A DNA stretch of 12,818 bases from an uncultured Rhodoplanes sp. Its GTDB lineage: Bacteria > Pseudomonadota > Alphaproteobacteria > Rhizobiales > Xanthobacteraceae. The notes under the pieces were generated by a model. The model was not told the DNA's origin. It made no database searches and worked only from the letters and a program-made list of their open reading frames with translations. Below, piece by piece: positions 1 through 5,053 of the stretch. The position numbers and the translations under genes are program-made. The first letter of the stretch is position 1, and each line of letters starts with the position of its first letter. The stretch spans positions 1 through 12,818 of the forward strand of contig CAKZHN010000362.1 of assembly GCA_936924235.1 (NCBI GenBank), given 5' to 3'.

Positions 1-2
1 AA

Positions 3-74
3 GAAGAGAAGGCGCCGCCCCAGCGCCGCACTTTGTCCGGGGCCGATGAATCACGTCCGCTGTTTGACATGTGA
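3..74 (+). CDS. Possible C-terminal end of a gene entering from the left edge
   Basis: One frame is open from the window edge to a TGA at 72-74 and would end in ...RPLFDM after a charged, proline-containing stretch. Its third codon positions are mostly G or C (about 16 of 23), as expected for coding DNA here. A second frame is also open, to about position 144, so the choice of frame is uncertain. No family can be recognised from 23 residues. This is offered only as a possible gene end. Confidence 0.25.
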   Translation, partial: EEKAPPQRRTLSGADESRPLFDM

Positions 75-337
75 ATCTGAGACCATCTCCAGGCGGCGCC
101 TGCGATCCGCCGTTCGGTGGAGCGTCGCGTCGGCGAGCGCTTAAAACACAGTGTCCCGATGTGTGTCCCGCGTGCCGGCACGCACATTCGATGCCAGCAA
201 ATGAAGTTTTGCTGCGCCTTTAATGACGCCGGATGCGTTCTGCCTGAAAATTCAACGAGTCGCTTGATGGGCTTGCGACTGCGACTCCCCCCAGTCCTGC
301 GGCTAGGGTAACATCGAACCGCGGGAGGAAATCCCAA
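75..337. other. Gene-free stretch upstream of the 66-aa protein
   Basis: No convincing coding frame is seen on either strand; the short open frames have poor composition and no ribosome binding site. It holds a small perfect palindrome at 90-102 (CAGGCG-G-CGCCTG), whose loop is too short for an ordinary hairpin. It must contain the promoter of the gene at 338, but no consensus promoter could be picked with confidence. Confidence 0.5.
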
Positions 338-538
338 ATGGCAGATGACAGCAAAATTGTTGCGTTCAAGGATTTCGCCCATCTGCAGTCGAAGGCCGGC
401 GTCGCGGTTCCGGAAGCGTTGCCCGAAGAGGGCCTGCGGCTGATGCGCGCCTTCCTCCGCATCCAAGACCCCCAGCGCCGCACCTGGCTGGTGCGGCAGT
501 CCGAGCAGATCGCCAATCTCAAATCGACGATGAAGTGA
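338..538 (+). CDS. 66-aa 'tail-only' protein sharing the C-terminal module of the XRE regulator
   Basis: This is a small cytoplasmic protein of unknown function with no signal peptide or membrane segment. The start is an ATG at 338 with a strong Shine-Dalgarno sequence (GGGAGGA, 323-329). Residues 31-59 (EGLRLMRAF...RIQDPQRR...SEQIA) align without gaps to residues 105-133 of the PraR-like XRE regulator (2431-2844) and to residues 39-67 of the 74-aa protein at 2844-3068. Seven positions are identical in all three (E, L, A, I, D, R, E), and this protein shares 14 of 29 positions with the 74-aa protein. It has no helix-turn-helix of its own. By inference it is a stand-alone interaction module that may bind XRE-type regulators. 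It is monocistronic here. Confidence 0.8.
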   Translation: MADDSKIVAFKDFAHLQSKAGVAVPEALPEEGLRLMRAFLRIQDPQRRTWLVRQSEQIANLKSTMK

Positions 539-703
539 CGGCGCGTGTCGCGCGTTGAGCGCATGTCAACAGAACATCGCGCGAATTCTTAACGGCCATT
601 CAATCAAGCTTTGCAGGAGTGTGTGTCGATCGGCACGCATGCGCGAAGAATCGCGTCGCGCCGTTAGGCTTATCCACAATCGCCCCTGGATTTAACAACG
701 CGC

Positions 704-988
704 GTGAGTAGGTTGCGTCCCGTTGCGTGTGAAGTGCAGGGCGTGACTGTGTTTCGGCTTGAAGATCACGAATTGATTTCATTGTTGGGTCGTCGCGTGC
801 GGGTTCGAAAGGGGAATTACACCTTCGAAGGCACGCTCGTCGGTCCGAGCGAGAAGAAATTTCCGCGCGGTCCCAACCGCACCGCTTACGGCTGCGTGAT
901 CGAGGGCAACGACTTCCGCCTCGACTTCGCCTGGTGGGACTGGAAGATCATGCCGATCGCGAGCGTGCAGCGCATCGCCGCGGAATAG
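704..988 (+). CDS. Small hypothetical protein, possibly an SH3-like barrel
   Basis: I do not recognise the family. The frame starts at GTG 704 (94 aa). A second GTG at 743 gives an 81-aa protein beginning MTVFRLEDHE and has a purine-rich stretch (GCAGGG) just before it, so the true start may be 743. The sequence alternates short hydrophobic strands with turns: LLGRRVRVRKG, YTFEGTLVG, YGCVIEGNDF, then a tryptophan-rich FAWWDWK segment and a closing PIASVQRI strand. This pattern suggests a small all-beta barrel of SH3 or Sm-like type, but that is only a guess from the pattern. There is no signal peptide or membrane span. It lies just upstream of the stress-type promoter of the YciF gene and probably forms its own unit. 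Confidence 0.65.
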   Translation: MSRLRPVACEVQGVTVFRLEDHELISLLGRRVRVRKGNYTFEGTLVGPSEKKFPRGPNRTAYGCVIEGNDFRLDFAWWDWKIMPIASVQRIAAE

Positions 989-1005
989 CCGTCATCGGCC
1001 GCGCC

Positions 1006-1030
1006 GGAACATGCCTCGCGCTGTGACGTT
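1006..1030 (+). promoter_or_regulatory. EcfG-type general stress promoter (GGAAC-N16-CGTT)
   Basis: GGAAC at 1006-1010 and CGTT at 1027-1030 are separated by exactly 16 bases. This matches the consensus recognised by EcfG sigma factors of the alphaproteobacterial general stress response. It lies 66 bases upstream of the ATG of the YciF/DUF892 gene, on the correct strand, and genes of that family are commonly stress-induced. No similar pair was found before the other genes of the window. Confidence 0.7.
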
Positions 1031-1096
1031 GGCCTCTTGGGAGCGCACTGACGTGCGCACCGTTCAAAACAACACTCCCATCAGAGGAACTTTGCC

Positions 1097-1600
1097 ATGG
1101 GCCTTTTCACCAAGGACATCAAGACTATGGACGATCTGTTCGTGCACACGCTGCGCGACATCTACTACGCCGAGAACCAGATCGTGAAAGCGCTGCCGGA
1201 CATGATCGAGAAGAGCGGCGACCCGGCGCTGAAGCAGGGTTTCCAAGGCCATCTGGCCGAGACCAAGGGACATGTGCGGCGCCTCGAGGAGGTGTTCCGT
1301 CTGCTGCGCCAGGAACCGTCCGGCGTCGATTGCCCGGCGATCGACGGCATTCTCGATGAGGCCGACGACGTCGCGGGCGAGGTCGACGATCCGCGCGTGC
1401 TCGACGCGGCATTGATCGCGGCGGGGCAGGCGGTCGAGCACTACGAGATCACGCGCTACGGCACGCTGATCGCCTGGGCCAAGCAACTCGGCCGCAGCGA
1501 CTGCGCGGCGCTGTTCCAGCAAAACCTCGACGAGGAGAAGGCGGCCGACAAGAAGCTGACCGCGATGGCGGAGACCAACGTCAACCGCAAGGCCGCGTAA
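1097..1600 (+). CDS. YciE/YciF ferroxidase family (DUF892) ferritin-like protein
   Basis: This is a 167-aa cytoplasmic four-helix-bundle protein of the DUF892 family, related to E. coli YciF. The family has a ferritin/rubrerythrin-like fold and is linked to stress; the exact reaction is not settled. Diagnostic stretches are LFVHTLRDIYYAENQIVKAL (13-32), HLAETKGHVRRLEEVF (52-67), DAALIAAGQAVEHYEITRYG (103-122), and LDEEKAADKKL near the end. Likely metal ligands are Glu26, Glu55, His59, Glu114, Glu117 and Glu146 or Glu147, inferred from the ferritin-like pattern. Length is normal for the family. The start is an ATG at 1097 with a good ribosome site (AGAGGAA, 1083-1089). Expression is probably driven by the EcfG-type promoter at 1006-1030 and ended by the hairpin at 1636-1685. 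Confidence 0.93.
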   Translation: MGLFTKDIKTMDDLFVHTLRDIYYAENQIVKALPDMIEKSGDPALKQGFQGHLAETKGHVRRLEEVFRLLRQEPSGVDCPAIDGILDEADDVAGEVDDPRVLDAALIAAGQAVEHYEITRYGTLIAWAKQLGRSDCAALFQQNLDEEKAADKKLTAMAETNVNRKAA

Positions 1601-1635
1601 GCGGCCGCTCGCTTGCTGCCTTCAGTTTACCGGCG

Positions 1636-1685
1636 AACAGGAGCCCGGCCAAGGTTCGAAACGAATCCCTGGCCGGGCTCCTGTT
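1636..1685. terminator. Strong bidirectional hairpin terminator
   Basis: A perfect 16-bp inverted repeat (1636-1651 pairs with 1670-1685, core CAGGAGCCCGGCCA) encloses an 18-base loop. The loop can pair further (GG with CC, and TTCG with CGAA, around an AAA tip). It lies between two convergent genes, 35 bases after the YciF stop and 7 bases after the DUF6496 stop. There is only a short T pair after each arm, so termination would rest on stem strength. Confidence 0.8.
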
Positions 1686-1692
1686 GCGGGGC

Positions 1693-1893
1693 TCAGCGGC
1701 GCTTGCGCGGCACCTTCTTGCCCTTCTTGCGCGCTTTCGACAGGCCGATGGCGATGGCCTGCTTGCGGCTCTTCACCTTGCCGGCTTTGCCGCCGCGTCC
1801 GCTCTTCGCGGTGCCGCGCTTGTAACGGCGCATCTCGCTCTCGACATCCTTCTGCGCGCTTCGTGAATATTTCCGCTTTCGCTTCTTCGCCAT
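1693..1893 (-). CDS. DUF6496 family lysine/arginine-rich small protein
   Basis: This 66-aa protein is extremely basic: about 29 residues are Lys or Arg and only 3 are acidic. It resembles DUF6496 proteins, which share a core like SRSAQKDVESEMRRYKRGTA followed by a KSRKQAIAIGLSKAR segment. The family's function is not established. The charge suggests binding to nucleic acid, perhaps histone-like, which is inference. The start at 1893 is well supported by a Shine-Dalgarno sequence GGAGG (1898-1902, minus strand) spaced 4-5 bases from the ATG. It converges on the stress-type YciF gene and shares the terminator at 1636-1685. No EcfG promoter pair was found upstream of it. Confidence 0.85.
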   Translation of the reverse strand: MAKKRKRKYSRSAQKDVESEMRRYKRGTAKSGRGGKAGKVKSRKQAIAIGLSKARKKGKKVPRKRR

Positions 1894-1966
1894 TCAATCC
1901 TCCAATCGTCCTTGGTCATCGGGCACGCGGCCGTGAGGAACTTCGGCGCGGGCGTTTTGGTTGATC

Positions 1967-2122
1967 ATGATGCACAGACATCAGCCAAAACTGTTTCGAA
2001 GCCGCCCGGTTCTGCCTCGGCGCATCCGCCGCGAGACCGAGGAAGACGATGGCATCTGGGACGACGCCATTCTCATTCTCGGCGGCGACGACAAGCCTGA
2101 GGCTTCTGAATCCGGCGGCTAG
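1967..2122 (+). CDS. Possible 51-aa small protein, unrecognised
   Basis: An open frame begins with tandem ATG codons (1967 and 1970) and ends with TAG at 2120-2122. The product would start with a basic half (MMHRHQPKLFRSRPVLPRRI) and finish with an acidic half (RRETEEDDGIWDDAILILGG, then DDKPEASESGG). This order of charge is unlike random shadow translation, and most third positions are G or C. No clear ribosome binding site precedes it and no family is recognised, so it remains a candidate. It sits between the DUF6496 gene and the RHH-like gene. Confidence 0.35.
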   Translation: MMHRHQPKLFRSRPVLPRRIRRETEEDDGIWDDAILILGGDDKPEASESGG

Positions 2123-2179
2123 CCCGGCGTTGCAACAAGGCGGCGCTGATCAAATGGTTCCGTACGGGGCGCGAAAACG

Positions 2180-2419
2180 ATGCCCGGCAAGCGGGTGCAG
2201 TTCGACGACGAGACGCTGACGGCGCTCGAGCAGCTGGCCGAGGACCGGGTGCAGACGTTTCAGGAACTGGCGGAAGAGGCGTTCGCCGATGTGCTCAAGA
2301 AGCACGACCGGCCGGTCGGATTGCGTGACGCGCTCCGCAAGAGTGCTGGGCGTTCGGCAACGGTGCACCGGTTGCCGGTCAAGCGACGACGGCGAGATTC
2401 AAAGAGCGAAGAGATTTAG
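2180..2419 (+). CDS. Ribbon-helix-helix-like small protein
   Basis: This 79-aa protein has an N-terminal pattern typical of ribbon-helix-helix DNA-binding proteins of the CopG/Arc type: a short strand (KRVQF, 4-8), a first helix (ETLTALEQLAEDR, 11-23), a turn, then a second helix (FQELAEEAFADVLKKH, 27-42). A basic tail (KRRRRD, 68-73) follows. Such proteins dimerise and contact operators with the strand, or act as antitoxins. No toxin gene lies next to it: the neighbour is the convergent XRE gene, whose stop is 11 bases away. The start is ATG 2180 with a weak purine-rich site. Function is unproven; the family assignment comes from the pattern only. Confidence 0.7.
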   Translation: MPGKRVQFDDETLTALEQLAEDRVQTFQELAEEAFADVLKKHDRPVGLRDALRKSAGRSATVHRLPVKRRRRDSKSEEI

Positions 2420-2430
2420 GAAATGCGTGG

Positions 2431-2844
2431 TCAGGACGCGCGCGGCGAAATCTGCTCGACGAGCTGCACGATGCAGCGCCGGATCTTGGTGTCCTTGATG
2501 CTCATGTAGGCTTTCACCAGCGCGATGCCTTCCGACGACGCCAGGAACTCCGATACGAACAGCGAGCGCGGCTCGCTCGACTTCATTTCGCCGACCGCGC
2601 CCTCGAAGAAGAACGACACCGGTACCTGAAGCACCTCGGCGATGTGCTGAAGCCGCGACGCGCCGATCCGGTTGGTGCCCTTTTCGTACTTCTGCACCTG
2701 CTGGAAGGTCAGATCGAGCTTGTTGCCGAGCTGGGTCTGGGTCATGTCCAGCATCAGCCGTCGCATGCGGACGCGAGCGCCGACATGCCGGTCGATCGGG
2801 TTCGGCTTCTTCTTCTTGAGGAGGACTGCTTGGGATTTGGCCAT
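2431..2844 (-). CDS. PraR-like XRE family transcriptional regulator
   Basis: This is a 137-aa regulator with a lysine-rich start (LKKKKP), then an XRE-type helix-turn-helix at about residues 20-76. It shows the motifs NPIDRHVGARVRMRR, TQTQLGNKLDLTFQQVQKYE, GTNRIGASRL and VPVSFFFEGA. These closely match the PraR group of rhizobia, which are described as repressors of biofilm, quorum-sensing or symbiosis genes. The targets here are unknown. The C-terminal residues 105-133 (EGIALVKAY...LVEQIS) form a conserved tail that also occurs as two separate small proteins in this window. Its ATG shares a base with the stop of the upstream 74-aa gene (TGATG), implying translational coupling. It converges on the RHH-like gene with only an 11-base gap. 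Confidence 0.92.
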   Translation of the reverse strand: MAKSQAVLLKKKKPNPIDRHVGARVRMRRLMLDMTQTQLGNKLDLTFQQVQKYEKGTNRIGASRLQHIAEVLQVPVSFFFEGAVGEMKSSEPRSLFVSEFLASSEGIALVKAYMSIKDTKIRRCIVQLVEQISPRAS

Positions 2845-3068
2845 CAGTGCGCTGCGGGATCGAGACCTGCGAAATGCTCTACCAACTCCAGAAGCCAGGC
2901 CCGCTGGCGGCTGTCGTCGATGCGGCTAAATGCCTTGAGGAGACGCAGATTCTCCTCGGCGCTGGCTGCCTTCTTGTCGATACAACTGACCGGAGCGACC
3001 CCGTCGTCTTCACGTTGAGCGATCGCGGCGCTGCTTTGGGCGACAATTCGCAATTTGCTGTTGGGCAT
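2844..3068 (-). CDS. 74-aa 'tail-only' protein coupled to the XRE regulator
   Basis: This small cytoplasmic protein has no recognisable DNA-binding domain. Residues 39-67 (ENLRLLKAFSRIDD...LVEHFA) match the C-terminal tail of the XRE regulator encoded just downstream (10 of 29 identical) and the 66-aa protein at 338-538 (14 of 29 identical). Its stop codon TGA overlaps the ATG of the XRE gene by one base, so the two products should be made together in a related ratio. The start is ATG 3066-3068 with a modest purine-rich site upstream (AAAAAGGCGAGA). The likely role, inferred from operon structure and shared module, is a partner or modulator of the regulator. No published function is known to me. 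Confidence 0.82.
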   Translation of the reverse strand: MPNSKLRIVAQSSAAIAQREDDGVAPVSCIDKKAASAEENLRLLKAFSRIDDSRQRAWLLELVEHFAGLDPAAH

Positions 3069-3371
3069 CGGATTATCTCGCCTTTTTGACTGTTATTGAT
3101 ATGGCGGGTTTTAATATGCTTGAGATGCTTGATCGTGGAGCGAGACGGACGTGCCGAGCAAAGCTCCGACATATCCTAACCTTCCGGACCCCCGGTCCGC
3201 CGGCATCCCCCATGAATTCCGCGGCCATCTGCTGGAAGTCGCTCACTTTCAAGCCAGCTCGCATCCCCCCGGAAACGCTCTGCTGGTTACAGATAGTGGT
3301 TCCATCTCAACCACAGGCATTTGCCCAAGTCATTAAAGGCATGTCATAATTTTGTTAGATGGCATCTAACG
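3069..3371. promoter_or_regulatory. Divergent intergenic region between the tail/XRE operon and the LysR gene
   Basis: About 300 bases hold no convincing gene and should carry both divergent promoters. The part near 3080-3130 is AT-rich and contains the direct repeat ATGCTTG at 3116-3122 and 3125-3131 (period 9), upstream of the tail/XRE operon. A short inverted repeat CGGACC-CCC-GGTCCG lies at 3185-3199. A 17-base palindrome abuts the LysR start (listed separately). A minus-strand frame at 3073-3264 is open, but its composition changes after about 30 codons and no family is seen. Confidence 0.5.
3354..3370. promoter_or_regulatory. Palindromic LTTR-type box directly before the lysR start
   Basis: GTTAGAT-GGC-ATCTAAC is a perfect inverted repeat with 7-base arms. 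It contains the T-N11-A pattern typical of LysR-regulator binding sites. It ends one base before the ATG at 3372, where a Shine-Dalgarno sequence would normally be, and no clear ribosome site is present. It could serve autorepression by binding over the start, or form a short-loop structure in the mRNA. The role is inferred. Confidence 0.55.
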
Positions 3372-4295
3372 ATGGCTGAAATCGAGACGCGGCTGTTTCG
3401 CTATTTTGTGGCGCTGGCCGAAAACAAACACTTCGGTCGCACTGCGTTGAGCCTCGGCATCAGCACGCCGACTCTGAGCAATCAGATCAAGAAGCTCGAA
3501 ACGCAGCTTCATGCAAGGCTCGTCACGCGCAAAGGCAACACCGACATCGATCTGACCGATGTCGGCAGCCGCTTTCTCGATCGCGCGCGCACGGTGCTGC
3601 GCGAAGCCGCGGAGGCTGAGGCGATCGCGCGCCAGGCTGCGCGCGGCGAGATCGGCCGCATCGCCATCGGCTTCATGACCATCATGCCGCTGTTCGGCCT
3701 GATCGATAAGTTCGTGCGCGGTTTTCAGAATCTGCATCCGGGCATCGAGGTGAGTCTCAAGCAGTCACCGACGATGAACACGATCACGTCCGTGCTGCAG
3801 CGGGATCTCGACTTCGGCTTCGTGCGCACGCCGAACCGCTATCCGCACAACATTCGAGGCTTCGTCGTCTGCCGGCGTGCGATGATGCTGGCGCTGCACA
3901 GCGAGCATCCGCTGGCTCGCTTCGAGCGCATTCATCCGTCGCAGCTCAAGTCGGAATCCTTCGTCAACTATTCGCCCGAGCTCGATGTCGGCTTCTGGAA
4001 GCACATCGACGTGATCGGCGAGGCCGGCAATTTCACGCCGCGGATCACAGCGCGCGTGAAGGATGCGATCACGGTGCTGGCTTGCGTGTCGGCCGGCCAC
4101 GGCGTCGCGGTGGTGTCGGAGGCCTTCAAGCAGGTCAGCATGCCGAACGTGGTCTATCGCGATTTCGCCAGCAAGCCGCCGATGGCGCCGTCGTCATTCA
4201 TCTTCCGCAGCGACGAGTCGTCGCCCGCCGCGCAGGCCTTCATCAAGTTCATGCGGCAGCATGCGCTGTCCGAGAAGCGCCCAGGTTCCGACTGA
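3372..4295 (+). CDS. LysR family transcriptional regulator
   Basis: This 307-aa LysR-type regulator has an N-terminal winged helix-turn-helix (residues 4-62; LFRYFVALAENKHFGRTALS, then STPTLSNQIKKLE) and a linker helix (about 63-90). A substrate-binding-like effector domain follows from about residue 92 (GRIAIGFMTIMPLFGLIDKF) to the end. I chose ATG 3372 because family homology begins at AEIETRLFRYF; a longer frame from 3321 adds residues that do not fit. LysR proteins usually sense a small metabolite and control neighbouring catabolic genes. Candidate targets are itself, through the palindrome at its start, and the convergent Bug-hydrolase operon. Its 3' end overlaps the hydrolase gene by 47 bases on the opposite strand. 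Confidence 0.93.
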   Translation: MAEIETRLFRYFVALAENKHFGRTALSLGISTPTLSNQIKKLETQLHARLVTRKGNTDIDLTDVGSRFLDRARTVLREAAEAEAIARQAARGEIGRIAIGFMTIMPLFGLIDKFVRGFQNLHPGIEVSLKQSPTMNTITSVLQRDLDFGFVRTPNRYPHNIRGFVVCRRAMMLALHSEHPLARFERIHPSQLKSESFVNYSPELDVGFWKHIDVIGEAGNFTPRITARVKDAITVLACVSAGHGVAVVSEAFKQVSMPNVVYRDFASKPPMAPSSFIFRSDESSPAAQAFIKFMRQHALSEKRPGSD

Positions 4296-5037
4296 ACATC
4301 GCGAAGATCGCTTCCCAGTCGCGGGTGGCCGCCTGCTTGGTGTAGATGTCGCGGTCCGGCAACGCGTAGCCGTGCATGGCGCCCCGGTGCAGCATCGGAT
4401 GATATTTCACGTTCGGACACGCGCTGAAGGCTTCGAGCAACGCCTGCCGGATCGGCGGCGCGCCGAAGTCGTCGTGCTCGGCGAAGGCGCAGTAGATCTC
4501 GCCCCGGCATTTCGACGCGAGCCTGTGCGGCGACAGCGGCGAGTCGCTGACAAGCCGCGTGCCGTGCATGCTCGCCACCGCGCGAAAGTCGTCCGGATAG
4601 AGCGCCGCGACCTGGAACGCGAAGCGTCCGCCGAGGCAATAGCCGACCGCGCCCTTCGGTCCGTCGATCACCGGCTGCGTGCGCAGGAAATCGAGCGCCG
4701 CCTTGACGTCGGCCATGGCCATCTCGTCGCTCGTCAGCGCCATCTGCCGGCGCATCGCTTCCCTCGCTTCGTCCGGGATCTGATCGAGCGACAGCATGCG
4801 GTCCCTGGCGTCGCGGAATTCGAACCGCACGCGGCCTTGCCGGTACCAGAAGTTAGGCACCATGCAGTGATAGCCCGTCACTGCGATCTTGCGGGCGATG
4901 TCGAACAGCTCTTCGCGCAGGCCCCAGATGTCCATCAGCACGAACACCGACGGAAACGGGCCGCCTTGCTCGGGATGGCACACGAAGGTGTCCATCCGGC
5001 CGTCGGCCGTTGCAATGTCGGTGATCGACTCGATCAT
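4249..5037 (-). CDS. Dienelactone hydrolase family alpha/beta hydrolase
   Basis: This 262-aa cytoplasmic enzyme has the dienelactone hydrolase fold. The nucleophile motif GYCLGG places Cys134, the acid is Asp189 or Asp190 (AEHDDFG), and the base is His222 (MHGYAL), giving the Cys-Asp-His triad of the family. The classical Glu36 of carboxymethylenebutenolidase is replaced by Asp36 in the motif LMDIWG. Family members hydrolyse dienelactones in chlorocatechol breakdown or other lactones and esters; the substrate here is not known. The start at 5037 lies 16 bases after the stop of the Bug receptor gene, with a GGAG site between, so the two form one operon. No signal peptide is seen. Its 3' end overlaps the convergent lysR gene. 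Confidence 0.92.
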   Translation of the reverse strand: MIESITDIATADGRMDTFVCHPEQGGPFPSVFVLMDIWGLREELFDIARKIAVTGYHCMVPNFWYRQGRVRFEFRDARDRMLSLDQIPDEAREAMRRQMALTSDEMAMADVKAALDFLRTQPVIDGPKGAVGYCLGGRFAFQVAALYPDDFRAVASMHGTRLVSDSPLSPHRLASKCRGEIYCAFAEHDDFGAPPIRQALLEAFSACPNVKYHPMLHRGAMHGYALPDRDIYTKQAATRDWEAIFAMFSRNLGASRTAHAAA

Positions 5038-5053
5038 CGGGGCCGCTCCGACC

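Noticed and set aside
1937..1956. GGAAC followed by CGTT, resembling a second EcfG promoter
   Set aside because: The spacing is 11 bases, not 16-17.
2180..2844. RHH-like protein and XRE protein as a toxin-antitoxin pair
   Set aside because: They are convergent rather than co-transcribed, and neither resembles a toxin.
3073..3264. Minus-strand open frame before the tail/XRE operon
   Set aside because: Its first 30 codons look fairly gene-like, but the rest is AT-rich and without pattern, and it overlaps the expected promoter; a decayed gene cannot be shown.
3280..3310. Minus-strand GGAAC ... CGTT pair upstream of the tail/XRE operon
   Set aside because: The spacer is 21 bases, outside the range for EcfG promoters.
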